DNA of 64,000 bases from Sandaracinaceae bacterium (GTDB lineage Bacteria; Myxococcota_A; Polyangia; Polyangiales; Houyiibacteriaceae). A model generated the notes under the pieces. The model saw nothing but the letters and a program-made list of their open reading frames with translations. It was not told where the DNA came from and made no database searches. The DNA lies in contig JADJJE010000019.1 in NCBI GenBank assembly GCA_016706685.1, forward strand, positions 121,100 through 185,099, given 5' to 3'. A program made the translations under genes and the position numbers. This document shows positions 8,376 through 17,331 of the stretch, one piece after another. Position 1 is the first letter of the stretch. Each line of letters begins with the position of its first letter.

Positions 8376-9734
8376 ATGCCTCCGTCTTCCCCCTTCCGCG
8401 CCGACGCGGCGCTCGCCCAGCACTCGGTCGACCTCTGCCAGGCGCTGCTCCGCATCGACACCACCAACCCCCCGGGCAACGAGCGCGAGGCCGCGGACCT
8501 GTGTGCCACCGAGCTGCGCGCGGGCGGGCTCGAGCCGGTGATCCTCGAGAGCGCTCCCGGACGGGCCAACGTGGTGGCGCGCTTGAAGGCGACGCACGAC
8601 GTGGGGAAGCCGCCGCTGCTGCTCACGGCGCACCTCGACGTGGTGGGCGTGGACCCGGAGCACTGGGACCACCCGCCCTTCGCGGGCGTCATCGCGGACG
8701 GCTGCCTGTGGGGGCGCGGCGCCATCGACATGAAGAACATGGCTGCCATGTCGGTGGCCGTCATCAAGCGCTTGGCGCAGGAGCGCGTGCCGCTCGACCG
8801 CGACCTCATCTTCGCGGGCGTGGCGGACGAAGAAGCCGGCTGCAAGCACGGCTCGTTCTGGCTGGCCGACCACCACCCCGAGCTGGTGCGCGCGGAGTTC
8901 GCGCTGGGCGAGGGCGGCGGCTTCAACATGCACCTCGGCAACAAGAACTTCTTCGTGGTGCAGGTGGCCGAGAAGGGCGTTTGCTGGGTGAAGGCGCGCG
9001 TGCGTGGTGAGCCCGGGCACGGCTCGCTGCCGAGGCCGGACTCGTCGGTGCACAAGCTGGCGGCGGGCATCGAGCGGCTGCGCAAGAAGGGGCTCTCGCG
9101 GCGCGTCACGCCCGTCATGCGCGACTTCGTGCTGGCGCTGGCCGAGGGGCAGCCGGCGGCGTTGAAGGCGCTGCTGCCGCGCTTGCTGGAGCCGGGCATC
9201 GCGCCGCACCTGCTGCGCCTCCTGCCGGACCAGAGCGTGGCGCGCGCGCTCGGGGCCATGCTGGGCAACACGGCCTCACCCACCGTGCTGCGCGCGGGCA
9301 GCAAGACCAACGTCATCCCGTCGCTGGCCGAGGTGGACATCGACGGGCGCGTGCTGCCGGGCACCACCACCGAGGAGTTCCTGGCCGAGCTGCAGGCGGT
9401 GCTGGGTCCCGAGTTCGAGCTCGAGGTCACCAACGCCTGGAACCCCATGGTCACGTCGCCGCGCGAGTCCAGCTTCCTCGACTGCATCCACGCCGTCATG
9501 GCGGACCGCGAGCCCGACGCGCCGCTGGTGCCCTACCTGATGCCGGGCTTCACCGACGCCACCGCCTTCACCAGCATCGGCGCGCGGTGGTACGGCTTCG
9601 CCCCCGTGAAGCTGCCCAAGGGCATGAAGTTCGCCGACATGTTCCACGGCCACAACGAGCGCATCCCGGTGGACGGCCTGCGCTGGGGCACCGAGACGCT
9701 CACCGATTTGCTGGTGCGCTTCGCGGGCGTGTGA
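8376..9734 (+). CDS. M20 family metallopeptidase (ArgE/DapE/carboxypeptidase G2 type)
   Basis: This 452-residue protein has the full M20 zinc site: LTAHLDVV (His, Asp), GAIDMKN (bridging Asp), ADEEAG (general-base Glu and zinc Glu) and a C-terminal FHGHNERIPV (last zinc His). The lid or dimerisation domain sits in the middle (about 185-330), opening with GEPGHGSLP. There is no signal peptide, so it is cytoplasmic. Members cleave terminal amide bonds of peptides or N-acyl amino acids, and the precise substrate cannot be told. The length matches the long M20 subgroup. Confidence 0.9.
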   Translation: MPPSSPFRADAALAQHSVDLCQALLRIDTTNPPGNEREAADLCATELRAGGLEPVILESAPGRANVVARLKATHDVGKPPLLLTAHLDVVGVDPEHWDHPPFAGVIADGCLWGRGAIDMKNMAAMSVAVIKRLAQERVPLDRDLIFAGVADEEAGCKHGSFWLADHHPELVRAEFALGEGGGFNMHLGNKNFFVVQVAEKGVCWVKARVRGEPGHGSLPRPDSSVHKLAAGIERLRKKGLSRRVTPVMRDFVLALAEGQPAALKALLPRLLEPGIAPHLLRLLPDQSVARALGAMLGNTASPTVLRAGSKTNVIPSLAEVDIDGRVLPGTTTEEFLAELQAVLGPEFELEVTNAWNPMVTSPRESSFLDCIHAVMADREPDAPLVPYLMPGFTDATAFTSIGARWYGFAPVKLPKGMKFADMFHGHNERIPVDGLRWGTETLTDLLVRFAGV

Positions 9735-9756
9735 GCAGCCCCGCTGTGCCCCAGCG

Positions 9757-10230
9757 TCAGTACGCGCAGTGGGCCACTTCGAACGTGCCCGTGAAGCTGA
9801 ACTCGCGGTCCTCGTTGTCGGTGTAGTTGAAGCTCACCTCGCCCACGATGGACTCGTCCGTCACCGAGGAGATGGTGACCGAGCCCGAGTTCTGCCCCGC
9901 GCCATCGAACCGGCCCACGTTGTTGTACATCTGCACGAAGACGTTGCCGTAGCTGCCAACGGCCAGCGCGGGGAGGTTGAGTGCCGTGGTGTGTCCCGGG
10001 GGCGGGGTGTTGTTGTCTTCGGTCCCACACGCCACGGCCGCATCACTGAGCACGATGATCGCATTGCCTTGGTAGACGGTTGCGAAGCCGTTCACCGGGA
10101 TGAACTCCTCGCCCGCGTAGGAGCCCACCAGCGTGGTGGCGAGCAGTGGCTCGGGCGTGGTCCCCCCACCGCACGACGCGGCGACGAGGGAGCAGGCCAG
10201 CATGACCAGGCGAGTGGTGCGGGTGCGCAT
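9757..10230 (-). CDS. Small lipoprotein of unknown function
   Basis: The ATG at 10230 gives a 157-residue protein with a lipoprotein signal: RTRTTRL, a hydrophobic core (VMLACSLVA) and a lipobox ending AASC followed by GGG. The mature part is beta-rich (GSVTISSVTDESIVGEVSFNY and FTGTFEVAHCAY), suggesting a compact sandwich or lipocalin-like fold. Two extra cysteines (ACGTED and AHCAY) could form a disulfide. It is likely anchored in the outer or inner membrane facing the periplasm. It converges with the M20 peptidase gene. Confidence 0.75.
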   Translation of the reverse strand: MRTRTTRLVMLACSLVAASCGGGTTPEPLLATTLVGSYAGEEFIPVNGFATVYQGNAIIVLSDAAVACGTEDNNTPPPGHTTALNLPALAVGSYGNVFVQMYNNVGRFDGAGQNSGSVTISSVTDESIVGEVSFNYTDNEDREFSFTGTFEVAHCAY

Positions 10231-10281
10231 GGCGAACAGCCTACCCAACTGGAGCACATCTGCGAAGGGCCGCGCGGTGCC

Positions 10282-11757
10282 CTAGGCGGTGGCTTCCGAC
10301 CGACCCGCGCGCGCTTTGCCCGCCGAGCCGACGTCGGGGCGCACGGCGAGAATCTCCACCGGCACCGGGCCCACCGGGGCGATCATGGGGCCCAGCATGC
10401 CCTCGCGCAGCACGTAGCCAGCGGGCACGCGGAAGTCCACGCGGCGCACGAACTCGGCCAGCAGGATCTTCATTTCGTAGGTGGCGAAGGCGGCGCCTGC
10501 GCAGCGCCGGAAGCCCACGCCGAAGGGCGCGAACTCGTGCGGCTTCACGCGCTTGCCCATGAACTGCTCGGGGTAGAAGTCATCGGGCTGCTCCCACGAG
10601 GCCTTGTCGCGCTGGCGCGGGTAGACGTAGCCCGTGACCAGCGTGCCGGCGGGCAGGTCGTAGCCGCCGAAGTTCATGGGGCGCAGCAGCCGGCGTGTGG
10701 CGCCGCGGGCCAGGGCGTCCAGGCGCAGGCACTCGTTCACCACGGCGTCCAGGTAGGGCAGGGCCTCGATGCGCGCCGGGTCGATGGGCTGGTCGGGGAA
10801 CTCGGCGTCCAGCTCGCCGCGCATGACCTCCACCACGCGCGGCGCCGTGGACAGGCGGTAGAGCGCGCGCGACAGCGTGATGGCCGTGGTGTCGTGCCCC
10901 GCCAGCAGCAGCGTCAGGCTCTCGTCGAACGCAGCGGCGTCGTCGTAGGCGTGTCCTTCGTCGCGCGCGGTGCGCAGGATGTGCGAGAGGCCGTCGTCAC
11001 TGGCGCGGTCGAGCGTGCGGCGGCGCTCCTGCACCAACTGCAGCAGCAGCTCCGTGAGCACGCGGCCGGAGCGGATGGCGGACGTCTTGCCCAGCGCGCG
11101 CCCCAGCGGGGACATGGGACGCTTGGCCATGGTCGCCGGGTCGCGGTCGCCCAGGATAAGCCCGCGCATGGTGGACGCCGGCAGCCAGTAGGACAGCAGG
11201 CTGGCCACGGGGCTGTGGCCCCCTTCCATGAAACCCCGGATGGCGGCGTCCAGCTGGTCGTATTCGGGCCCCGGCTCCATGCCGAACAGCGCGATCAGGA
11301 TGATCTCGAGCGCCATGGTGGTGCCCGCGTCCATGGCCGAGATGGTCTGGTTGGGGCCGAGGCCGTCAATGTAGCGGTCTGCCGCGCGCTTCATGACCTC
11401 GCCGTAGCGCTTCATGCGGTCGCCCGCGAAGGCGGAGAGCGTGCGCCGCCGTGCGTGCTTGTGTGCGTCGCCGTCCAGCAAGAAGATGGAGCTCTGACCC
11501 ACGAAGAACGCCACGATGTCGTTGGCGTGGGTGAACTCCTCGGGGCGCGCGGCCGTGATGCGCTTCACGGACTCTTCGTCCGAGAACACCACCAGCGGGC
11601 CGTAGCCGATGATGTCGAGGCTGAAGGCGTCGCCCATGTCCCGCACGCCTTCGTCGAAGAAGGCGCCGAGATCCGTGACGAAGCGCTGGGTCTGCCGCAC
11701 GCGGGACATGCGGAGGGTGGGCGGGAGGTGAGGGTGGCGGTCGTGGAAGGAGAACAT
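10282..11757 (-). CDS. Cytochrome P450
   Basis: This 491-residue soluble P450 has all three diagnostic sites: the I-helix oxygen-binding motif AGHDTT (286-291), the K-helix ExxR pair E342/R345, and the heme-binding loop FGVGFRRCAG with the axial thiolate at C419. No membrane anchor or fused reductase is visible, so it depends on separate ferredoxin or reductase partners not encoded here. The substrate is unknown. It is divergent from the PAP2 gene with a 79-bp gap if the GTG start of that gene is right. Confidence 0.93.
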   Translation of the reverse strand: MFSFHDRHPHLPPTLRMSRVRQTQRFVTDLGAFFDEGVRDMGDAFSLDIIGYGPLVVFSDEESVKRITAARPEEFTHANDIVAFFVGQSSIFLLDGDAHKHARRRTLSAFAGDRMKRYGEVMKRAADRYIDGLGPNQTISAMDAGTTMALEIILIALFGMEPGPEYDQLDAAIRGFMEGGHSPVASLLSYWLPASTMRGLILGDRDPATMAKRPMSPLGRALGKTSAIRSGRVLTELLLQLVQERRRTLDRASDDGLSHILRTARDEGHAYDDAAAFDESLTLLLAGHDTTAITLSRALYRLSTAPRVVEVMRGELDAEFPDQPIDPARIEALPYLDAVVNECLRLDALARGATRRLLRPMNFGGYDLPAGTLVTGYVYPRQRDKASWEQPDDFYPEQFMGKRVKPHEFAPFGVGFRRCAGAAFATYEMKILLAEFVRRVDFRVPAGYVLREGMLGPMIAPVGPVPVEILAVRPDVGSAGKARAGRSEATA

Positions 11758-11836
11758 GGGGGGACGCCGAGAATATCAGCAGCGCGCGAGGTGTGCCCGC
11801 GAAGCCTGGGCGCGCCGGCTGTGCCACGCTTCCCCG

Positions 11837-12652
11837 GTGCGCCGCCGTGCTGCCTCCCTCTTCGTCGCCGTGTGCGGGCTCACCCTCGCGCTGGGTGGCC
11901 CCGTCCATGCCCAGCAGGCCCCGCGCGAGGTCCAGCTTTCCATGCCGCACTTCGCCTACGACCTCGGCTACGTGGCGACCGGAGGGGTGCTCTACCTCAC
12001 CTCCCACTTTGCCGTGACCCCGCGCGACCGCGACACCGCACCGCTGGGCCGTGGCGGCGAGCATGCTCATCAAGACGGCGCGGACCTCGCGTCGGACATC
12101 ACGGTGGGGCTGGTGCTCTCGCTCGGCCCCATCGTCGGGTTCGTGCTCGATGGGAGCCGCGAGGGCGAGTACGCGCGGGCGCTGCGTGTGCCCATCGTGC
12201 TCTTCGAGTCGTTCGTCATGACCTCGGGCATCACGGGCACGCTCAAGAACCTGGGCGTCTGCCGCCCCTACGCGTGGCAAGGCAGCGAGGGGGTGTGTGA
12301 CGCGGAGGCCGGCATCCCCAGCGATGAGCGCGACCACCGCCGGTCGTTCCCCTCCGGGCACGCTGCCAGCTCGGCCTCCATCGCCGGTGGGCTCTTGGGC
12401 ATGTGGCTGCTCCCCACGGGGCGTGACGACCGGCTAGCGCCGCTCGCGCTCGGCGTGACGTTGCTGTCGGTCACCACGGCGGCGCTGCGTGTCCGAGCGG
12501 GCGCCCACTCGCTGGTGGACGTGGGCGTGGGTTTCGGCATCGGCCTCGGCGTGGGGCTCGGCACGGCGGCGCTCCACGTGCGGTCCAACGAAGCGCGGCG
12601 CGTCTCCGTGTCGCCCATGGGGCGCGGGCTCATGTTGCACGGCTCATTCTGA
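11837..12652 (+). CDS. PAP2-superfamily phosphatase, exported
   Basis: Starting at GTG 11837, the 271-residue product has an N-terminal signal (VRRRAASLF, a hydrophobic core, ending VHAQ), then hydrophobic helices and the three PAP2 motifs: KNLGVCRPY, PSGH with H175, and R218-x5-H224-x3-D228. The first residue of the third motif is Leu rather than Ser. Such enzymes dephosphorylate lipid phosphates or pyrophosphates on the periplasmic side. The frame extends to an ATG at 11756, but that adds an Arg/Cys-rich non-signal stretch that would overlap the P450 start, so I prefer the GTG. Confidence 0.82.
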   Translation: MRRRAASLFVAVCGLTLALGGPVHAQQAPREVQLSMPHFAYDLGYVATGGVLYLTSHFAVTPRDRDTAPLGRGGEHAHQDGADLASDITVGLVLSLGPIVGFVLDGSREGEYARALRVPIVLFESFVMTSGITGTLKNLGVCRPYAWQGSEGVCDAEAGIPSDERDHRRSFPSGHAASSASIAGGLLGMWLLPTGRDDRLAPLALGVTLLSVTTAALRVRAGAHSLVDVGVGFGIGLGVGLGTAALHVRSNEARRVSVSPMGRGLMLHGSF

Positions 12653-12688
12653 GCGCCGGGCCCCCTGACGCGCGCCGCCCGGCCTGGC

Positions 12689-13144
12689 TCAGCGTGGGGT
12701 GAGGCCCACCGCCGCGAAGCACCCGTCGAGGGCCTGCATGGCTTCCTCCACGTCGAAGCTGGCGCGCTCCGCGAGCCACACCAACGCACGCCGCCGGTCG
12801 GCGATGGCGAACGCGTCCGAGTCGGAGCGCGTCACCCACGAGTACGCCGTGAGGGCCCCGCGCATCAGCCCCGAGTCCGTGAGGAGCGCGGTCCGCGCGA
12901 GCGCGGGGAGCCCGTGCTGCTCCATCTCTTCGAAGATGATCTTGCGCTGCGCAGCGTTGGGCACCTGATGGGCAAAGCAGGACAGCGACACGCGCGCGAA
13001 GTCGCCGCGCGCGGCCCGGATGGTGGACTGCATGTACTCGCGCACCTCCTTGTCCGTGAGGGTCCTCGAGTTGTTGACGTTCAGGGACAGGGGCCCCACG
13101 CGAGCGTGGGCGTCGTTGTTCACCCGGATGGCGACTCGCAACAT
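12689..13144 (-). CDS. Hypothetical protein
   Basis: I do not recognise this 151-residue protein. It begins MLRVAIRVNNDAHARVGPL, has a middle helix region (TDKEVREYMQSTIRAARGDF), two isolated cysteines and no signal or membrane segment. An in-frame GTG at 13186 would add 14 residues; ATG 13144 is preferred because the conserved-looking strand begins there. It lies between the PAP2 gene and the TetR gene without clear operon spacing to either. Confidence 0.6.
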   Translation of the reverse strand: MLRVAIRVNNDAHARVGPLSLNVNNSRTLTDKEVREYMQSTIRAARGDFARVSLSCFAHQVPNAAQRKIIFEEMEQHGLPALARTALLTDSGLMRGALTAYSWVTRSDSDAFAIADRRRALVWLAERASFDVEEAMQALDGCFAAVGLTPR

Positions 13145-13221
13145 ACGGGGCTGAGCGTACCCGAACTCGGCACTCTTCGGCACCAAGGCTGGAAAATGAC
13201 GCCTTGGGTGCCTCGTGGGCG

Positions 13222-13839
13222 TCAGCTCTCGCCGTCCAAGAGGCCCAGCGCCATGCGCTCCACCACGCGTGCTCCGCGCCCTCGCGGCATGGCGCTCGGG
13301 GCGGCGGCGGCGAGCTGATAGGCGCCTTCGATGGCGGCCATGATCCCGGCCGCCGCTTCCTTGGCCCCGCGCGCGTGGCCAGCTCGTGCACGCAGCACGT
13401 CCGAGGCCAGCCCCTCGAGCGTGGTGAGGCGAGCCGCCACCACCTGCCGGTACACCTCACCCACGGCCGGCTGCCGGAGCGCTTCCGCGCCCACCACCAC
13501 CCAGGCTGCCACGGCGCGCGGCTCAGCGTCGTCGCCCAGCGCCAGGTGCGCGTCGATGAACGCACGCAGGCGGGCCACGGGGTCATCTCCGGCGGGAGCC
13601 AGGCGCCGCTGATAGCGTGCCTCGATGAGTTCGCCGATGCGCTCGATGAGCGCCAGCAGGATCGCTTGCTTGGAGCTGAAGTGATAGTGGACCAGGCCGC
13701 TGCCGAGGCCCGCCGCCTTGGCAATGGACGCGATGGTGGCGCCCTCGTACCCGTCTGCGGCGATGACATCGAGCAGGCCCTCGATGATCTGGGCGCGGCG
13801 CTCCGTGGTGTTGCTGGGACGAGGCATCTTGCGCGGCAC
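13222..13839 (-). CDS. TetR/AcrR-family transcriptional regulator (BetI-like)
   Basis: A 205-residue regulator with an N-terminal TetR HTH (about 12-60): RRAQIIEGLLDVIAADGYEG, then IASIAKAAGLGSGLVHYHFS and KQAILLALIE. The C-terminal helical ligand domain (about 75-195) resembles BetI-type proteins. It is divergently transcribed from the 2OG oxygenase-WD40 gene with only 25 bp between the start codons, and two palindromes occupy that gap and the oxygenase start. It very probably represses both genes; its ligand is unknown. Confidence 0.88.
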   Translation of the reverse strand: MPRKMPRPSNTTERRAQIIEGLLDVIAADGYEGATIASIAKAAGLGSGLVHYHFSSKQAILLALIERIGELIEARYQRRLAPAGDDPVARLRAFIDAHLALGDDAEPRAVAAWVVVGAEALRQPAVGEVYRQVVAARLTTLEGLASDVLRARAGHARGAKEAAAGIMAAIEGAYQLAAAAPSAMPRGRGARVVERMALGLLDGES

Positions 13840-13841
13840 GC

Positions 13842-13878
13842 TAGCACGGTGCTATTGTTTGGTCATGCAACCAAATAA
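13842..13878. promoter_or_regulatory. Paired palindromes in the tetR/oxygenase divergent region
   Basis: Two inverted repeats lie almost side by side. The first (13842-13854) is a perfect 13-bp palindrome, TAGCACGGTGCTA. The second (13855-13878) has 9-nt arms, TTGTTTGGT and ACCAAATAA, matching at 8 of 9 positions around a 6-nt spacer; it overlaps the ATG of the oxygenase gene (13865). The position between a TetR gene and its divergent neighbour makes them operator candidates. Which one is bound is inference. Confidence 0.55.
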
Positions 13879-15418
13879 CGAGGTCGTGCTGATCGAGGAT
13901 GCGCTCACCCCGGACGAGCTCGCGAGCCTCCTGGCGGAGCTTTCGTTGCGGGGCTTTCGTGCCACTGGCGGGCGCTATCCCGCAGGCTATCGCGACAACG
14001 ACCGCTTGGTGTTCGACGACCCCGCGCTGGCCGAGCGGCTGTTGGCCATGCTCGCGCCGCACCTCCCGCGCGAGGTGACCACCGCCGATGCCGGGCGCGC
14101 GCAGCTGGTGGGGCTGAACCCTCGCTTCCGAGCGTGCCGGTACCGGGACGGCCAGTCGTTCCAGCGCCACCGCGACGGGGCTTTCTCCCCCTCGGAGGAG
14201 GTCCGCAGCGAGCGCACGCTCATGCTGTACCTGACCGACGGCGCGGCGCACCACGGAGGGCGCACGCGCTTCTACGAGAGCGCGGACCCGAGCGCGCTAC
14301 CCACGCTCAGCATCACGCCGCGGGCGGGCCTGGCCACGGTCTTCCCGCATGACGCCTGGCACGACGGGGAAGCGGTCACCGGAGGCACCAAGGTGGTGCT
14401 GCGCAGCGACCTGCTGTACCGCCGCGTGGCGCCCGAGTTGCCGCGTCCCAGCGGGCATCGGGGCTATGTGTGGGACGTGGTGTCCGCTGGACCCGGGAGC
14501 TTCCGGAGCGTGGGCCGCGACGGAACGCTGCGAGCGTGGCGTGGCGGTGCGCGCGGCCTGCTCGAGACGTCGGTGCACACGCTGCGGCTCGGGTCGCCCA
14601 TCGCGCTCGCTCGTGGCTCGAGCGGCGGCATGCTGGTGGGCAGCCGTCACGGCGCCGTGGCGAGCGTGCGCGTGGACGCGAGCGGTGTGCACACCGAGGG
14701 GCCGGAGCAGCGTGTCCATCGCGGTGCGGTGCTGCACCTGATGGGCCGTGGGGACGGATTCGTGAGCGCCGGGGCCGATGGCGTGGTGCAGGCGCTCGAC
14801 GCCGATGGCGCTCCGCTCGCGCGACACGCGCTGCGTGGGGGCGGGTTCCTGTGGGGGCTGGCGGCGCTCCCGCCACACTCGGCAGCTGCCGAACCACGCC
14901 TGGGAATGTCCCAGCCGGACGCGCACGAGTGGCTGGTGGGCGGGGAGGGCGGTCGCGTCCATCGCCTGGTGTTCGATGGCGAGCGCTTCCACGAGCTGGG
15001 GCGCGTGCCCGCTGGCGCCGGCGTGCGCAGCTTGGCCGCCCACCCGACGGACGGCGCGTGGGTGGGTCGGAGCGATGGGCGTGTGGTGGCGCTCGCAGGC
15101 GGCCTCGCGATGCAGGCGCACGCGGGCCCGGTCACCGCGCTGGCGTTGCTCGGAGACGGCCGCCTGGCCAGCGGCGGGGAGGACGGCCGCGTGCTGCTCT
15201 GGGACCTGGCGGAGCTGCGACCCGGCAGCTCCGCACCGCCAAGGGTGCTCGCGCACCGCCACGACTTCATCACGCGGCTCTTGCCCACGCTCGGCGGCCA
15301 TGTGCTGGCGGCCGGCTACGACGGCCAGGTCGTGCTCTTGCCCACCGCTTCGCCCGTCAGCCGTTCGCGGCGTACTTCACCCACACCAAGTCGGTGTTCA
15401 GCCCATACACCTGGCTGA
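13865..15418 (+). CDS. 2OG-Fe(II) oxygenase (prolyl-4-hydroxylase type) fused to a WD40-like propeller
   Basis: The N-terminal half (about 1-190) is a 2OG-Fe(II) oxygenase with the iron triad H102-x-D104 (QRHRDG) and distal H166 (AWHDGEAV), followed by the 2-oxoglutarate-binding GTKVVLRSD. The C-terminal half (about 195-500) contains repeating strands of a WD40/PQQ-like propeller, for example AGPVTALALLGDGRLASGGE then DGRVLLWDL. No signal peptide is seen, so it is cytoplasmic. The propeller probably recruits a protein substrate for hydroxylation. The start at ATG 13865 has no ribosome site and the mRNA may be leaderless. Its last 62 bp overlap the convergent WG-repeat gene. Confidence 0.82.
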   Translation: MQPNNEVVLIEDALTPDELASLLAELSLRGFRATGGRYPAGYRDNDRLVFDDPALAERLLAMLAPHLPREVTTADAGRAQLVGLNPRFRACRYRDGQSFQRHRDGAFSPSEEVRSERTLMLYLTDGAAHHGGRTRFYESADPSALPTLSITPRAGLATVFPHDAWHDGEAVTGGTKVVLRSDLLYRRVAPELPRPSGHRGYVWDVVSAGPGSFRSVGRDGTLRAWRGGARGLLETSVHTLRLGSPIALARGSSGGMLVGSRHGAVASVRVDASGVHTEGPEQRVHRGAVLHLMGRGDGFVSAGADGVVQALDADGAPLARHALRGGGFLWGLAALPPHSAAAEPRLGMSQPDAHEWLVGGEGGRVHRLVFDGERFHELGRVPAGAGVRSLAAHPTDGAWVGRSDGRVVALAGGLAMQAHAGPVTALALLGDGRLASGGEDGRVLLWDLAELRPGSSAPPRVLAHRHDFITRLLPTLGGHVLAAGYDGQVVLLPTASPVSRSRRTSPTPSRCSAHTPG

Positions 15419-17300
15419 GGTGGTAGGGGATCACCACGTCCCCGTCTTCGCGCACCAGCGCGGTCTTGGACCAGCGCGTCACCATGGCGAGGCCACTCGT
15501 CCCGAACGCCGAGGCGTAGCTGATGCCCCTCTCGAGCCCCGGCCGCGCCAGCACCTCGCCAGACAGCCCGATGATGGCGAGCCCCGTGTCGTCCTCCACT
15601 ACGGCGCGCTCCCGCCCGAAGGGGAAGGCAAGCCCGTACCTCGGCTCGATCACCCACTCGCCCTGCATGTCCACGTAGCCCCAGGGCCCTCCGGCCTCGG
15701 GCCGCACCGCGATGCGGCCGCCACCTTGCTCACCGTTCTCGGCCACCCGCAGGTTCCCGAGGCGTGCTCCGTCGCGCGTGTAGAGCTCCCGCGTTCCGTC
15801 CGCGTGCATGGCCTCGAACAGCGGCCCACGCGCCTCCATGCGCCGGAACGAGGGCGCGATGATGGTGTCGCCAGTGGGCGCGAAGACGCCCCAGCCCTCG
15901 GCGGTGCGCGTGACCACGCGGCCGTCCTGCACGAACGGCGCGTCCACGTAGCGGGGCGTGACCACCACGCGGCCGGTCGGGTCGATGGACCCCCACAGCT
16001 TCGTCTCGTCTTGGAAGGGAGCGAGTCCGCCCATGAACGCGCCGGCGCTCACGAGCGTGGGCTCGATCACGAACGCGCCGCTCGGGTCGATGAAGCCCCA
16101 CCGCCCGCCCGCGTAGCGGTCGCCCACGCACACCAGCGCCAGCCCCTCGGAGAACGAGGTGCCGAAGTCGTGGGTGGCAGGGATGACGAGCGCGCCGCTG
16201 CGGTCCAGGTAGCCGTACTTGCCGTCGAGCGTGACCATCGCGCGGTCGCCCGCGAAGTCCTCCACGGCGTCGTGCACGGGCGGGATCACGAAGGTGCCGC
16301 TTGGGTCGATGAAGCCGTGCTTCCACGTCATGCGCGCGGAGGTCTCGCTGAGCACCACCCGCTCGGTCTCGAAGCGCACGCGCGCGAGGCCCCCGCGGAA
16401 GTCGTGCGCTTGGAAGAACTTCGCCGGGATGGCGACGGCGCCCTGTTCGTCGAGGTAGCCCCATTGGAGAGAACGGTCCCGGAACCACGCGCGGCCTTCG
16501 GTGAGGGTGCCTAGCGCGCCGTAGCGTGGCTCCACGAGGAACGTGCCATCCGGCCGCATGAACCCCGCGTTCCCAGCGCGCTCCATGAGCAGCTTCTTCT
16601 CCACGTGCGTGTCTAGCCAGGCGTTGTGCGCGGCGCGGATGGCAGGGGGATCCACCGCGTGGTCCTCTAGCAGCGCTGTGTAGAGGGCCTCGGTGAGGTT
16701 CTGCGGCTCGTCGAAGCGTGTGCCCGCTAGGTTGCCCTTCACGCCGCGGATGCCGCGGTACACGGCGTACTCCAGCATGCCCGTGTCACCCACGAACCCG
16801 AGCGTGGCCGCAGCCCCCACGGAGGTCGCGGTGGCGAGGGCCAACGAGAACGCCTCCTCGGCGTTGGCATACGCGTCGAAGCCGTCGAAGTAGGCACGGA
16901 CCGCCACGCGCTTGGCGCCGTCCTCGACGCCGTAGAACGTGTCGCCCGCCTTGGCGTGCTTCTTCAGCCACGCGAGCCACGCCTTCGCGTCGGTCTTCTC
17001 CGAGAATTCGCCCTTGGTCTTGATGGCGATCGCGGGCGCGCCCGCGTCCTCCACCTTGGCCCACGTGGCCACATCGCGCTTCTCCACCTCGAGACCCATG
17101 CCAGCGAGCGTCGCCAGCGCGTCCTTCAGCGACTTCGCCTTCACGGTGTATTCGTTGCCGAACAGCTCCGAGTCTTCGACGTCGATGCCCGCACCCGCGA
17201 GCGCAGCGCGCCCCTGCTCGAGCGGCAACGCCAGCCACTCCTTCTTCTGCGCGGCGGACTCGAAGGCTACCGTCAGGGACCCAAACACTCCGTCGTGCAC
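15357..17300 (-). CDS. WG-repeat protein
   Basis: This 647-residue protein has an N-terminal region of about 270 residues without a known family, followed by at least seven WG-type beta repeats (about 275-610). Clear examples are WGYLDEQGAVAIPAKF, HGFIDPSGTFVIPPV, YGYLDRSGALVIPATH and WGFIDPSGAFVIEPT. WG proteins are usually interaction scaffolds. GTG 17300 is chosen because GAGGAG lies 6 nt upstream of it. The gene starts 31 nt after the toxin stop, so it may be read from the toxin-antitoxin promoter. There is no signal peptide. Confidence 0.82.
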   Translation of the reverse strand: MHDGVFGSLTVAFESAAQKKEWLALPLEQGRAALAGAGIDVEDSELFGNEYTVKAKSLKDALATLAGMGLEVEKRDVATWAKVEDAGAPAIAIKTKGEFSEKTDAKAWLAWLKKHAKAGDTFYGVEDGAKRVAVRAYFDGFDAYANAEEAFSLALATATSVGAAATLGFVGDTGMLEYAVYRGIRGVKGNLAGTRFDEPQNLTEALYTALLEDHAVDPPAIRAAHNAWLDTHVEKKLLMERAGNAGFMRPDGTFLVEPRYGALGTLTEGRAWFRDRSLQWGYLDEQGAVAIPAKFFQAHDFRGGLARVRFETERVVLSETSARMTWKHGFIDPSGTFVIPPVHDAVEDFAGDRAMVTLDGKYGYLDRSGALVIPATHDFGTSFSEGLALVCVGDRYAGGRWGFIDPSGAFVIEPTLVSAGAFMGGLAPFQDETKLWGSIDPTGRVVVTPRYVDAPFVQDGRVVTRTAEGWGVFAPTGDTIIAPSFRRMEARGPLFEAMHADGTRELYTRDGARLGNLRVAENGEQGGGRIAVRPEAGGPWGYVDMQGEWVIEPRYGLAFPFGRERAVVEDDTGLAIIGLSGEVLARPGLERGISYASAFGTSGLAMVTRWSKTALVREDGDVVIPYHLSQVYGLNTDLVWVKYAANG

Positions 17301-17331
17301 GTGCAGCTCCTCGCCAGTGGAACTGCGGAGG

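Noticed and set aside
7307..9499. Long open frame continuing the hydrolase upstream on the minus strand
   Set aside because: It lies opposite the Usp and M20 genes, has no domain, and its composition mirrors their codons.
12655..12687. GCCGGG...CCCGGC inverted repeat after the PAP2 gene
   Set aside because: Short arms, long loop and no T-run; expected by chance in high-GC DNA.
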